Below, in pieces: positions 35,073-44,738 of a DNA stretch of 64,000 bases. This stretch comes from Vibrio tubiashii (GTDB taxonomy: Bacteria; Pseudomonadota; Gammaproteobacteria; Enterobacterales; Vibrionaceae), in NCBI RefSeq assembly GCF_028551255.1, contig NZ_CP117030.1, positions 682,001 through 746,000 of the forward strand, in the 5' to 3' direction. The position numbers and the translations under genes are program-made. Numbering within the stretch: position 1 is the stretch's first letter; the number at the start of each line of letters is the position of its first letter. The notes under the pieces are model-generated. The model made no database searches. It was given only the letters and a program-made list of their open reading frames with translations, and had not been told where the DNA came from.

Positions 35073-37064
35073 TTAAGCTAGCAGCTCTTTCGCTGTGTTT
35101 ACTACGTTTTCTGTAGTGAAACCGAACATCTTGAACAGTTCGCCTGCTGGCGCAGATTCACCGAATGTCGTCATACCGATGATCTTGCCACCGAAGCCAA
35201 CGTACTTGTACCAGAAGTCAGCAATCCCCGCTTCTACAGCAATACGAGCTGTTACGTCAGATGGAAGTACAGATTCACGGTACTCAGCGTCTTGCTTGTC
35301 GAATGCGTCCGTTGCAGGCATAGATACTACGCGTACTTTCTTACCTTCCGCTGTCAGCTCAGCTGCAGCGTTAACCGCTAGCTCAACTTCGGAGCCTGTT
35401 GCGATTAGGATAAGCTCAGGCTTGCCTGCGCAATCTTTCAGGATGTAACCACCGCGAGCGATGTTAGCTACTTGCTCTTCGCTTCGCTCTTGCTGTGCAA
35501 GGTTTTGACGAGAGAAGATTAGCGATGTAGGGCCATCTTTACGCTCGATAGCCAGTTTCCAAGCGACTGCAGATTCCACTTGGTCACATGGGCGCCATGT
35601 GCTCATGTTTGGTGTTAGACGTAGAGATGCCATTTGCTCAACTGGTTGGTGAGTTGGGCCATCTTCGCCAAGACCGATAGAGTCGTGCGTGTATACTTGG
35701 ATGTTCTGAACTTTCATCAGAGCCGCCATACGCATTGCGTTACGTGCGTATTCCATGAACATTAGGAAAGTTGCACCGTATGGTACGAAACCACCGTGTA
35801 GTGCAATACCGTTCATGATTGCTGTCATACCGAACTCACGTACACCATAGTGGATGTAGTTACCCGCTGGATCTTCAGCCGACACAGACTTAGAACCAGA
35901 CCACATAGTTAGGTTAGAAGGTGCAAGGTCAGCCGAACCACCTAGGAATTCAGGTAGCATAGCACCGAACGCTTCTAGTGCGTTTTGAGATGCTTTACGT
36001 GATGCAATGTTTGCAGGGTTAGCTTGAAGGTCAGCAATGATTGCGTTTGCTTTCTCTTCCCATTGTGCTGGCAGTTCACCGTTTACGCGGCGTTTGAATT
36101 CTGCTGCAAGCTCTGGATATGCTGCTTCATAAGCTGCAAGTTTCTCGTTCCACGCTGCTTCCTTAGCTGCGCCTGCTTCTTTCGCATCCCACTGCGCGTA
36201 GACATCTTGCGGAATTTCAAACGGACCGTGCTCCCAACCTAGTTCTTTACGTGTTGCTGCAATTTCTTCAGCGCCTAAAGGTGCACCGTGACAGTCGTGT
36301 GAACCAGACTTGTTAGGTGAACCAAAACCGATGATAGTTTTAGTACAGATTAGAGTAGGGCGTGGGTCAGCTTTCGCTGCAACGATAGCAGCGTTGATTG
36401 CTTCAGCATTGTGGCCGTCTACTGCTGGGATTACATGCCAGCCGTACGCTTCAAAACGCTTAGGTGTGTCGTCAGAGAACCAACCTTCAACGTGACCATC
36501 GATAGAGATACCGTTGTCATCCCAGAAAGCGATCAGCTTGCCAAGACCTAGCGTACCTGCTAGAGAACATGCTTCGTGCGAGATACCTTCCATCAGACAG
36601 CCATCACCCATGAATGCATAAGTGAAGTGGTCTACGATGTCGTGGCCTTCTTTGTTGAATTGTGCTGCAAGAGTTTTCTCAGCTAGCGCCATACCTACAG
36701 CGTTCGTGATACCTTGACCTAGAGGACCTGTTGTTGTCTCGATACCCGGTGCGTAACCGTACTCTGGGTGACCTGGAGTCTTAGAGTGCAGTTGACGGAA
36801 GTTTTTCAGATCGTCGATTGATAGCTCGTAGCCTGCTAGGTGAAGCAGAGAGTAAATCAGCATAGAGCCGTGGCCGTTTGAAAGCACGAAACGGTCGCGG
36901 TCAGCCCATTCTGGGTTTGAAGGGTTGTGGTTTAGATGATCACGCCAAAGAACTTCAGCGATATCAGCCATACCCATAGGTGCGCCTGGGTGACCAGAGT
37001 TTGCTTGTTGTACACCGTCCATGCTTAGAGCACGAATTGCGTTTGCTAGATTTTTACGATCCAT
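35073..37064 (-). CDS. tkt: Transketolase
   Basis: This 663-residue thiamine-diphosphate enzyme moves two-carbon units between pentose-phosphate and glycolytic sugars. The N-terminal [20 protein letters not shown], the ThDP-binding [20 protein letters not shown] near residue 150, and the transketolase motif [19 protein letters not shown] near 410 are all present. Length equals E. coli TktA/TktB. It follows talB by 82 bases on the same strand, so the two non-oxidative pentose-phosphate enzymes probably share a transcript. In vibrios this pair is the chromosome 2 copy, tkt on chromosome 1 being separate. Confidence 0.95.
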   Translation of the reverse strand: MDRKNLANAIRALSMDGVQQANSGHPGAPMGMADIAEVLWRDHLNHNPSNPEWADRDRFVLSNGHGSMLIYSLLHLAGYELSIDDLKNFRQLHSKTPGHPEYGYAPGIETTTGPLGQGITNAVGMALAEKTLAAQFNKEGHDIVDHFTYAFMGDGCLMEGISHEACSLAGTLGLGKLIAFWDDNGISIDGHVEGWFSDDTPKRFEAYGWHVIPAVDGHNAEAINAAIVAAKADPRPTLICTKTIIGFGSPNKSGSHDCHGAPLGAEEIAATRKELGWEHGPFEIPQDVYAQWDAKEAGAAKEAAWNEKLAAYEAAYPELAAEFKRRVNGELPAQWEEKANAIIADLQANPANIASRKASQNALEAFGAMLPEFLGGSADLAPSNLTMWSGSKSVSAEDPAGNYIHYGVREFGMTAIMNGIALHGGFVPYGATFLMFMEYARNAMRMAALMKVQNIQVYTHDSIGLGEDGPTHQPVEQMASLRLTPNMSTWRPCDQVESAVAWKLAIERKDGPTSLIFSRQNLAQQERSEEQVANIARGGYILKDCAGKPELILIATGSEVELAVNAAAELTAEGKKVRVVSMPATDAFDKQDAEYRESVLPSDVTARIAVEAGIADFWYKYVGFGGKIIGMTTFGESAPAGELFKMFGFTTENVVNTAKELLA

Positions 37065-37146
37065 AATAAATACCGATTAATAGATTGTTTCTTAGAAAGG
37101 ATGTAAAGAGGGGAACGCAAACGTTCCCCTCTAGAAATTCTGTTGA

Positions 37147-38097
37147 TTAAAGCTTAGCTTCAATCATTGCTTCAAGTTTGCCTTGGTCTACCGCGAAGTT
37201 GCGGATACCTTCAGCAAGCTTCTCAACTGCCATAGGGTCTTGGTTGTGATCCCATAGGAACTCAGCGTGAGTCATCGCAGCAGGACGTTCAGCAGCGCCT
37301 TTAGAGTCAACCAGCTTCTCTACTACTTCGCCTTCAGCCGCTTCTAGTTCAGCAAGAAGTGCGGGAGCGATTGTTAGACGGTCACAACCCGCCAACTCAA
37401 GGATCTCGCCAATGTTACGGAAGCTTGCGCCCATAACAACAGTGTTGTAGCCGTACTCTTTGTAGTAGTTGTAGATCTTAGTTACTGATAGTACGCCTGG
37501 ATCTTCTTGAGCTTCGAAGTCACGACCTTCTTTCGCTTTGTACCAGTCCATGATACGGCCAACGAATGGAGAGATTAGGAATACGCCAGCTTCAGCACAT
37601 GCACGAGCCTGAGCAAAAGAGAATAGTAGAGTCAGGTTACAGTTGATGCCTTCTTTTTCTAGGATCTCTGCAGCACGGATACCTTCCCAAGTAGACGCTA
37701 GCTTAATAAGGATACGGTCGTTAGTGATGCCCGCATCGTTGTACATTTTTACTAGCTGGCGAGCTTTAGCAACGCTGCCTTCCATGTCGTAAGAAAGACG
37801 AGCGTCAACTTCAGTAGAGATACGGCCTGGAATAGTCTTAAGGATTTCTTTACCGATGTTTACTGCAAGCATGTCACAAGTGTCTTGTACTTGTTGTGCT
37901 TTATCAGAGCTTTGCGCTTTAGCGTATTCGATAGAAGCGTCGATTAGAGGTGCATACTCTTCGATTTGAGCTGCTTTAAGAATCAGAGAAGGGTTAGTTG
38001 TAGCGTCTTCAGGCTGGTATTTTTTGATTGCATCAATTTCACCAGTGTCAGCGACTACAGTCGTTAGTTTACGAAGTTGCTCTAATTTGTTGCTCAT
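37147..38097 (-). CDS. talB: Transaldolase
   Basis: This 316-residue class I aldolase exchanges three-carbon units between sedoheptulose-7-phosphate and glyceraldehyde-3-phosphate. It has the [13 protein letters not shown] motif near residue 30, the Schiff-base lysine segment [18 protein letters not shown] near 127-144, and [13 protein letters not shown] at the end. ATG 38097 matches family starts; ATG 38106 would add three residues. Promoter, palindrome and hairpin elements lie in its long leader, and the SorC-type regulator gene is divergent. Confidence 0.95.
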   Translation of the reverse strand: MSNKLEQLRKLTTVVADTGEIDAIKKYQPEDATTNPSLILKAAQIEEYAPLIDASIEYAKAQSSDKAQQVQDTCDMLAVNIGKEILKTIPGRISTEVDARLSYDMEGSVAKARQLVKMYNDAGITNDRILIKLASTWEGIRAAEILEKEGINCNLTLLFSFAQARACAEAGVFLISPFVGRIMDWYKAKEGRDFEAQEDPGVLSVTKIYNYYKEYGYNTVVMGASFRNIGEILELAGCDRLTIAPALLAELEAAEGEVVEKLVDSKGAAERPAAMTHAEFLWDHNQDPMAVEKLAEGIRNFAVDQGKLEAMIEAKL

Positions 38098-38122
38098 TTC
38101 GATCATCCTATTTAATGGGCTA

Positions 38123-38146
38123 TCACGTCAAAAACAATAGACGTGA
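38123..38146 (-). promoter_or_regulatory. Inverted repeat in the talB leader
   Basis: TCACGTC (38123-38129) and GACGTGA (38140-38146) form a perfect 7-bp inverted repeat with a 10-base spacer, 26 to 49 bases upstream of the talB start. It could be a leader hairpin or an operator; there is no T run. Confidence 0.4.
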
Positions 38147-38257
38147 GTTGTGCATTTGCAAGCGAGGTAGCTAATCGACCTAAACTTCAAAACAGCTTGG
38201 TTGATCAACTGACCTGAATTATTTCAGCGTATGAGCGATTGTCGTGAACATTTGCTC

Positions 38258-38310
38258 TTACTCTGAGTAAATGATGGGTTCATAATTATCTTATCTAGCT
38301 AGAAAGTCAA
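38258..38310 (-). promoter_or_regulatory. Putative talB-tkt promoter with palindromic operator
   Basis: On the - strand a perfect-looking -35 (TTGACT, 38305-38310) and a -10 (TAATTA, 38283-38288) are 16 bases apart. Transcription would start near 38275, giving a leader of about 180 bases. Just downstream, TTACTC-T-GAGTAA (38258-38270) is a palindrome well placed for a repressor, plausibly the divergently encoded SorC-type regulator. Confidence 0.5.
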
Positions 38311-38549
38311 TCGTGAAAATGAGGTTATGGTGACATTCATCAACTATTTTTTTCACTTGAAAAGCTAATGTACTGAAATAAACGTTTGCCAAGCGAGCGT
38401 AAGGGGTGAGGGCACAAATGGGTGTTTAAAAATAAACCTGAGAATTTGTGATAGTGGTGAGCAAATGTTGGCGAAAATTGGCGATATGACATATGCTACA
38501 CCCCTGAGCAGATGTAATATACTGCTGACAAAGAGAGAAAGTGAACGAT

Positions 38550-39530
38550 ATGAACAAAGCTGTAAACGACATTTCTGATGATAACGCTGATTTACTGACT
38601 GAAATTTCGGTTGCCTATTATCAAGATGGTGCGACTCAAGAAGAGATTTCTAAAAAGTTTTCTGTCTCAAGAGCTAAGGTTGGGCGAATGCTTAAACAAG
38701 CTCGTGACGAAGGTATCGTCGAGATTACCGTCAAGTATCACCCCGTATTCAGCGCTAAGATAGAGCAAAGGCTTGTTGAACGATTTGGTGTTAAGCGTGC
38801 TTTGGTTGCTCTCGACCAACCTAGCGAAGAGCAACAGCGTCAGCAAGTGGCTGGCTTGGTGTCTAAGTATATGGCTGGCACACTTCAAAATGGTACTGTG
38901 GTCACCGTAGGGCAAGGGCGTAATGTGTCGGCCGTTGCGCACCATACCGGTGTTATTCCTCAGCGAGACGTGAAATTCGTTTGCGGTATCGGTGGTATTC
39001 ACCCAAGGGGCGGTATGTTTAATGCCGACCATATTTGTCGTCAGTTTGCCAAGAGTTATGGTGGAACGTCTGAAACGCTTTACGCCCCAGCTTATGCGGA
39101 AAACCGCGAGCAGAAGTTAGCCTTTATGCAAAATGCGACCGTGAAGCAGACGTTAGATTTGGCGCGTAAAGCTGATGTCGCTTTGGTGGGAATCGGTGAC
39201 ATGAGCGAAAACAGCTATATGGTTGATCTCGGTTGGTTTACTGCTGATGAAGTGGTTCAGTCACGCATGCTGCAGGGGGTTGTAGGTGATTTTGCCGGAT
39301 ATGACTTCTTTGATATTCATGGGCAGTCATCAGTGACAGTAATGAGCGATCGCGTTATTGGTCTTAGTCTTGAAGAATTTAGACCAATTTCAGAGGTGAT
39401 AGCTATTGCCGCAGAAAACAGCAAACCACTGGCATTGTTAGGCGCACTCAGAACAGGCGTAATTGATGTTATCGCGACAAGTGTAAGCAATGCACTGACA
39501 GTGCTTAACTTAGATGAACAGATGAAGTAG
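38550..39530 (+). CDS. SorC/DeoR-type sugar-binding transcriptional regulator
   Basis: This protein of about 326 residues has an N-terminal helix-turn-helix (VAYYQDGATQEEISKKFSV, SRAKVGRMLKQARDEGIVEI) and a C-terminal SorC sugar-phosphate-binding domain of the sugar isomerase-like fold (VTVGQGRNVSAVA, LLGALRTGVIDVI). It is divergent from talB-tkt, and regulators of this type respond to phosphorylated sugars, so control of the pentose-phosphate operon is likely. ATG 38550 is chosen over GTG 38541. Confidence 0.87.
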   Translation: MNKAVNDISDDNADLLTEISVAYYQDGATQEEISKKFSVSRAKVGRMLKQARDEGIVEITVKYHPVFSAKIEQRLVERFGVKRALVALDQPSEEQQRQQVAGLVSKYMAGTLQNGTVVTVGQGRNVSAVAHHTGVIPQRDVKFVCGIGGIHPRGGMFNADHICRQFAKSYGGTSETLYAPAYAENREQKLAFMQNATVKQTLDLARKADVALVGIGDMSENSYMVDLGWFTADEVVQSRMLQGVVGDFAGYDFFDIHGQSSVTVMSDRVIGLSLEEFRPISEVIAIAAENSKPLALLGALRTGVIDVIATSVSNALTVLNLDEQMK

Positions 39531-40333
39531 TTGGTCTGTTGAGGTTAGTCTGACAAACTTTTTATATAAGACTCGGAATAACAGAGCTTTATGCGCTTAT
39601 TGTTAAGTGTAATAACCTGTTGTTACTATAAGGTTTAATTATGCCATTAGAACAAAACTTAATTGGCTGGTATCCAGCTGGACTGATAGATTTTTCCCCG
39701 TTAACTAGTTGAATTGTTTTTATCTGCTTAGCACAGGAGACAACGAACTGAGGATAAGATAACTTTGCCTAGCTTTGCGGTTGCTTTGGCATCTGTTTCT
39801 AGACATTCCTCAATGCTACCAGTAGGTGGTTTTACATCGCTTACTTATACTAAGAGTGGATTCAGTCATCCCAACAACACCAAGCCTACACGGATTGAAC
39901 TTCATAATGTTGCATAGATCACATTAATTAGTTTTTATTTAAGTGATTTTTCTTCACAATCTTGTGCGTGTTTTTTGAACACCTTCGCAATCCTCATCGG
40001 TTACATCACTAACTCCTTGGTTTAGTAAAGTTTAACTATTGCAGGAAAAATATCTGCATTTGCGATTGATTGCAGTATAAAACCCAAGTTAAACCTGCTC
40101 TAGAGCCAATATTCTAACATTGAGCCTTCTAATCTTTATCTTTCCAGATTGATATCTGTTGCTTTGACGTGCGATGACGGACTTTGTGATTAAGTGCTTT
40201 GTTGTATAAGACTTATTTATGGCTCCATAAATATTGCTGTTTGTATCTATATGACACAATTGTTATTTTGCAGCTAAATTATTTAGCTCATTAAAAAAAA
40301 ATATAAAATCGCAACATCGAGGTAGTTTCGACC
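39531..40333 (+). other. Long AT-rich intergenic region
   Basis: These 803 bases lie between two + strand regulator genes. I see no convincing gene, RNA gene or mobile element. Open stretches are a 23-codon ORF at 39642-39713 with a plausible ribosome binding site but no recognisable product, and a 61-codon stop-free stretch at 39732-39917 without a start at its head. The right end must contain the promoter of the following LysR gene. The length and lack of function suggest decayed sequence or an unrecognised small RNA. Confidence 0.4.
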
Positions 40334-41248
40334 ATGAAAACCGTCAATAGAAGTATCGACGTCAAATACCTAAGAACTTTTTCGCAGGTTGCCAAGCAAA
40401 AAAGCTTTACCGCAGCGGCTGAATCGTTGTTTATGACACAACCTGCAGTTTCACAACATATTAAGAAGATTGAAAGTACGATAGGGGCAAGTATTTTCGA
40501 TAGAAAAGAGGGCTTTGTGCTCACAAAACATGGCCAAGTGTTACTTGAATATGCTGACCAAACAATGTCTATGTATGAGAAGTTGTTCAACGATTTGGAA
40601 AGTGTAGAACTGCGAGATCAATTTAACATTGCCATTGCAGAATTATTCTGTCCAGATATGGTTGATAAAATTATCAATGAATTTAGAGCGCTAAACAATA
40701 TCGACCTTTCAATTACCAGTTTTGCGAGTTGTGGGCATCTAGATATAGACAATTATGACCTGATTTTTTCGGTTAGTAGGCTTCCGTGTACAGATGGGCG
40801 TTCGTATCAACTCAATACGGTTAACTATGCTATTGCCCATTCACATGTTATGGATCCGCATGAGTGCTACCCACAGCGAATTGTATATTGCCATACGTTA
40901 AATCGATCGGATGTCCAAGATATTCTTAAACAGCACGGTATAGATGCTTCTTTCGTGACTAGTTGGGTTTCAACTAACTCATTGAGATTGATTAAGAATG
41001 AGCTTGAAACAAATGGCACGGTATTGATCTTTCCAGAATGGTCAGTTCGAAATTTAGACTGTCGCAAAGTGATCATTAACCAGAAGGCTAATATGTATGT
41101 TTGGTGTAGCGATGATGTTACTCACGAACTTGAAGAGCTTGGATTAAAGCACAAAATGCAAGAGTTGTTTGAACTTAAGGAAGACGAGCAACTACGACAA
41201 AATACCACTAGTTTCAAACCTTGCCAAATGTCAGCTTTTAGAAACTAA
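40334..41248 (+). CDS. LysR-type regulator beside the Tad pilus locus
   Basis: This 304-residue protein has a LysR helix-turn-helix at the N-terminus (FSQVAKQKSFTAAAESLFMT, then QPAVSQHIKKIESTIGASIF) and a divergent effector domain with several cysteines. Its 3' end overlaps the inverted prepilin peptidase gene by 11 bases. Placement at the head of the Tad locus makes it a candidate regulator of the pilus genes, but no operator is recognised. Confidence 0.87.
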   Translation: MKTVNRSIDVKYLRTFSQVAKQKSFTAAAESLFMTQPAVSQHIKKIESTIGASIFDRKEGFVLTKHGQVLLEYADQTMSMYEKLFNDLESVELRDQFNIAIAELFCPDMVDKIINEFRALNNIDLSITSFASCGHLDIDNYDLIFSVSRLPCTDGRSYQLNTVNYAIAHSHVMDPHECYPQRIVYCHTLNRSDVQDILKQHGIDASFVTSWVSTNSLRLIKNELETNGTVLIFPEWSVRNLDCRKVIINQKANMYVWCSDDVTHELEELGLKHKMQELFELKEDEQLRQNTTSFKPCQMSAFRN

Positions 41249-41696
41249 GAAAAGAGAGTGCTGAAAAAACTAAACCGCTCATAGATATAGGTATTCCATA
41301 GGGAATACCTTTTTCGAAAACTTTTTTGCTCGACGCTATTCCTGCTAAATACATGATAGTTACTTGAACACCCCCCAGTAGTCCCACCATAACCAAAAAA
41401 GCAATAGTGATGTCGGGTTTTATTCCTATTGTAAACGCGCACAGCAGCTTGATGTCTCCAGCACCGAAACAGCCAACTAACCACATCAAAATGAAAATCG
41501 AAAAAATAACAAAGGTTGTAGTTGCTGACTGAAAAACATAATCATAGTAACAAGCTGCAATTGAATTAATAACGAATAGTGTTTTACATAGACTATTTGA
41601 TATTGTTCTACTTTTATGGTCGCTGATGCATGCCTTAATAGCACAAGTAAGGTTTACTACAATTAATGATACTGGAAATATAGTGTCTACAATCAT
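41238..41696 (-). CDS. tadV: Type IV prepilin peptidase (TadV/CpaA)
   Basis: This 152-residue A24-family aspartic peptidase would remove the leader from Flp pilin and the TadE/TadF pseudopilins. Both catalytic aspartates are visible: one in SDHKSRTISN after the first helix (about residue 27) and one in the GAGDIKLL motif (about residue 79). About five membrane helices are present. It is encoded opposite to the rest of the Tad locus, divergent from flp and overlapping the LysR gene tail. Length is normal for the short Tad-type enzyme lacking the methylase domain. Confidence 0.85.
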   Translation of the reverse strand: MIVDTIFPVSLIVVNLTCAIKACISDHKSRTISNSLCKTLFVINSIAACYYDYVFQSATTTFVIFSIFILMWLVGCFGAGDIKLLCAFTIGIKPDITIAFLVMVGLLGGVQVTIMYLAGIASSKKVFEKGIPYGIPISMSGLVFSALSFLSF

Positions 41697-41898
41697 CTTG
41701 AAATAATATCCCTTAAGATAAATATTATCAACAACTACTGCATAAATATAATTTATACCTTTATAATATTATCGCAATTCTTAAGATAATAGAAACTTAT
41801 AACTCCATAAAAACTAATAATTTGTTGTAATTAATATTGGGTGATTTAATTCCATCTGAAATATACACAGGCTAAGGCCAACATTTTAGAGGAACATT

Positions 41899-42111
41899 AT
41901 GTACTACAAAACTTTAGCTAAGCTTGCAGAGCTTAAAATGAAATTCGAAGATGACATCCGCGGTGTAACTGCAGTTGAGTATGCGATTATCGCAGTTGTT
42001 ATGTCAGCACTTGTATTAGCAGCATTCCAAACAGATGCACTGAAAAATGCAATTACAGGAGCCCTTACTGCAGTAACTAAAAATCTGACTACGGCTACAG
42101 GTAGTAAGTAA
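41899..42111 (+). CDS. flp: Flp-family major pilin
   Basis: This 70-residue prepilin is the structural subunit of the Tad pilus. The leader ends at G22, and the mature protein starts VTAVEYAIIAVV, with the Glu-Tyr pair of the Flp motif and one hydrophobic helix. A strong ribosome binding site (GAGGAA) precedes the ATG. A terminator follows before the assembly genes, so pilin is expected in excess. Confidence 0.93.
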   Translation: MYYKTLAKLAELKMKFEDDIRGVTAVEYAIIAVVMSALVLAAFQTDALKNAITGALTAVTKNLTTATGSK

Positions 42112-42131
42112 ATTAACTCACTGTGTTTTTC

Positions 42132-42155
42132 TAGGGGCGATAGCCCCTATTTCGT
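42132..42155 (+). terminator. Intrinsic terminator/attenuator after flp
   Basis: TAGGGGC (42132-42138) pairs perfectly with GCCCCTA (42143-42149) around a GATA loop, followed by TTTCGTT. It lies 20 bases after the pilin stop and 18 bases before the rcpC start, so assembly genes probably depend on partial readthrough. Confidence 0.75.
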
Positions 42156-42172
42156 TACTACTTAGACTCAAT

Positions 42173-42949
42173 ATGAATAGAACAATTATTCTTGTACTTG
42201 TTGCTCTCGCCATTTTCTCCAGCTTTGTTTTTATTAACAATACTTATTTTTCTTCGACTAAAGAACAGCAAGAACAAACTAATATACCAGAACCCAAAGT
42301 GACTGTTTTGGTCATAAATGATGACGTAAACAAAGGTCAGATAATAAATGCATATTCCTATAAAACAGAGCTGATCAACTTATCACAAGTCGAGGGCTTG
42401 GACTATACAGCGCAAGAAAATATTAACATTCAACCAGGGGCTTTATTTAGACGAGAGTTAAACCCAGGAGATCTTATTTCACAAAAAGATATTTCAAATC
42501 CAGGTGAGCGAGATTATATGTTTTTGTCTGTCAATGATGGGGAATTGCCTTATTACTACCATGTATCGGGGCTTGGAGTTGTTCAAACTCTAACTCTTTA
42601 TCCGGGAGACAAAGTTAGTTTTGTCTCTACCACTTCTTCAGAAAATAATTTGCTCGAAGACGGCTATGGCGATGTTGGTGGTCTAGTTAGTCGGGTCATA
42701 ATCAGCGGCGCAAGGGTTTTGCAGGTAATTAAGGGGGATGAGGATGAAGACGCCCAGGATGCGGAAGATAAGCAATATAGCATCGTGATAGCACTCAAAA
42801 TGCGTGATGTACTAAAACTTGAAATGGCACAAAAAGTGGGGGATGTAAACATTGTCCCAGCAGAGATTGAAAACCGCTATTTATCTATTCGCAGCAGTGA
42901 CTTACTAGAAACACAATTTGGTGTAAGAGAGTTAAGGGGTAAAGACTAA
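42173..42949 (+). CDS. rcpC: Tad pilus assembly protein RcpC/CpaB
   Basis: This 258-residue protein has one N-terminal membrane helix (about residues 5-23) and a periplasmic SAF domain, with VLVINDDVNKGQIINAYSYK and the LNPGDLISQKDISNPGERDY segment, as in CpaB/RcpC. The family is thought to act with the outer-membrane secretin and to influence pilin modification or secretion. It directly abuts rcpA. Confidence 0.88.
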   Translation: MNRTIILVLVALAIFSSFVFINNTYFSSTKEQQEQTNIPEPKVTVLVINDDVNKGQIINAYSYKTELINLSQVEGLDYTAQENINIQPGALFRRELNPGDLISQKDISNPGERDYMFLSVNDGELPYYYHVSGLGVVQTLTLYPGDKVSFVSTTSSENNLLEDGYGDVGGLVSRVIISGARVLQVIKGDEDEDAQDAEDKQYSIVIALKMRDVLKLEMAQKVGDVNIVPAEIENRYLSIRSSDLLETQFGVRELRGKD

Positions 42950-44275
42950 ATGGTGGGAAATAAAACTAAGTCGACAGCACTACTGTATCTCATTCTCTGT
43001 TTTCCTGCATACGCTTCGCAATTGATGAGTTTAGATCAAGGCGCGGCCAAAACGATTAATCTAAAACGTCAGGTCGCTACCGTTTTTGTCGCGAACCAAG
43101 AAATCGCCGATTACAAGATTATTGATGAGAATAAAGTTGTGGTTTACGGCGTCGGTCAGGGTAGCACTTCGGTGATTGTGTATGACCGAGGTGGTAACGA
43201 AATATATAACGCAGAACTGGTTGTAAATCAAAGCTTGCGATTGTTAAAGCAAACAATAATTGCGCGTTTTCCTGATGAAAGTGTTGTGGTTTCGAACGTG
43301 GGTGACCAAGTGGTACTAGACGGTATTGTCAGTAGTGAAGAGGTTAAACAAAAGGTGTATCGCCTTGTGGGTGAGATGCTAAATAAAGAGCGACGTCGAA
43401 AGGTATACGAACTGCGAGACGCTGACGGTGAAGAGTTCGATGAATTAGATTACACCGCTCGGTTTACCTACGATCAAGTCATCAATAATCTCAAAGTATT
43501 AACCACAGAGCAAATCAACGTAAAGCTAACTGTTGCAGAGGTGTCTAGCTCATTCTTAACTGAGTTAGGTGTTACATACAGCGATAGTGGAGAGCCAGGT
43601 AAGTTTGTCAACAAACTGCTTGATTTCACTGCTCAAGATATTGTTTCGGTAATTTCAGCCAGTGGAGATGACAAGATTGGACAAGTCCTAGCCGAGCCTA
43701 ATTTATCGGTAATATCTGGTGAACAGGCTAGCTTTCTTGCTGGTGGCGAAATACCTATCGCTGTGCGTGATGAAGACGGCATTACCATTAGTTACAAAGA
43801 GTATGGTGTTAAACTCGCGATGGTCGCGAAAGTGACTGATACAGAAAATATCCGCCTCACACTGATGCCAGAAGTCAGTTCGATTGATGAGTCAAACAAA
43901 ACATCAACAGGCTTGATATCTGTCCCTACGCTGCGGACTCGTCGCGCGCAAACCACCGTTCATCTTAAAGACGGCCAAAGTTTTGTACTCGCGGGTCTGT
44001 TAACTTCAGAAGAGCGTGAGGCGCTAACCAAAATTCCATTTCTTGGTGATATCCCAATCTTAGGGGCTCTATTTAGCCACACGACCACAAACCGTTCGAA
44101 AACAGAGTTGATAATCGTCGCGACAGTCAATCTCGTCGACCCAGTTGATTCAGAAGACGTCAAGTTACCGAGTTTTAAGCGCACTAGCGAAATAGAGCGG
44201 TTACTGCGAATTGATTTGTCATCATTAGATGAGCCAGAACTAGAAGGAACAATTGAACAGGGGGGCTTCAACTAA
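42950..44275 (+). CDS. rcpA: Tad secretin RcpA/CpaC
   Basis: This 441-residue outer-membrane secretin forms the pilus exit channel. A signal peptide (about residues 1-22) is followed by a pilus-assembly N-domain, a BON-like region (VVVSNVGDQVVLDGIVSSEE) and the secretin core with LRTRRAQTTVHLKDGQSFVLAGLL and IPFLGDIPILGALF. The ATG follows the rcpC stop without a gap, and the stop overlaps the next start as TAATG. Confidence 0.93.
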   Translation: MVGNKTKSTALLYLILCFPAYASQLMSLDQGAAKTINLKRQVATVFVANQEIADYKIIDENKVVVYGVGQGSTSVIVYDRGGNEIYNAELVVNQSLRLLKQTIIARFPDESVVVSNVGDQVVLDGIVSSEEVKQKVYRLVGEMLNKERRRKVYELRDADGEEFDELDYTARFTYDQVINNLKVLTTEQINVKLTVAEVSSSFLTELGVTYSDSGEPGKFVNKLLDFTAQDIVSVISASGDDKIGQVLAEPNLSVISGEQASFLAGGEIPIAVRDEDGITISYKEYGVKLAMVAKVTDTENIRLTLMPEVSSIDESNKTSTGLISVPTLRTRRAQTTVHLKDGQSFVLAGLLTSEEREALTKIPFLGDIPILGALFSHTTTNRSKTELIIVATVNLVDPVDSEDVKLPSFKRTSEIERLLRIDLSSLDEPELEGTIEQGGFN

Positions 44276-44736
44276 TGCGTTGGATAGTTATTTCTATGTT
44301 GGCACTTTTAAGCGCGGCATGCAGTCAAGTTGATACAACGAACTCGAGTGTCATTGAACAATTGGAAGAACGGCTGGAGTTCAATTCCACTCAAGGAGAT
44401 GACTCAATGGCACGAGCAGTCGCTTTTATACAGGACGTAAAAAGACGTGAGCCTAAGGCGAGATTCCTCGTTGAATACAAAACGGGTTCCAGTGATTTTG
44501 TCGCGAAGCTGCATGACCAGTTCAAAACACAAGGTGTGGCAAAGGATAGATACAAGGTTGCACTCGCCAGTCCAAGCCAAGAAAAAAACATATTGATTAC
44601 CGCACAGTATGTGCAAATCAAAAGTAGCGATTGCGGAGCGATGACCTTTAGCAAGAGGGAAGCATACCGATTTGGCTGTAGTGTTGAACACAACAGAAAC
44701 ATTAGCCTGGTTAATCCGATCACACGAGTGCAATAA
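44275..44736 (+). CDS. Tad locus lipoprotein (RcpB/CpaD position)
   Basis: This 153-residue protein has a lipoprotein signal peptide with lipobox LSAAC (cysteine at residue 16). The mature part is small and mixed, with two further cysteines near the end. Position between the secretin and TadZ matches RcpB or CpaD in other Tad loci, which are outer-membrane partners of the secretin. Sequence similarity is not obvious by eye, so I leave the symbol empty. Confidence 0.7.
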   Translation: MRWIVISMLALLSAACSQVDTTNSSVIEQLEERLEFNSTQGDDSMARAVAFIQDVKRREPKARFLVEYKTGSSDFVAKLHDQFKTQGVAKDRYKVALASPSQEKNILITAQYVQIKSSDCGAMTFSKREAYRFGCSVEHNRNISLVNPITRVQ

Positions 44737-44738
44737 GT

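Noticed and set aside
39642..39713. 23-codon ORF with a plausible ribosome binding site
   Set aside because: No signal peptide, no recognisable motif and no coupling to a neighbour; too short to support alone.
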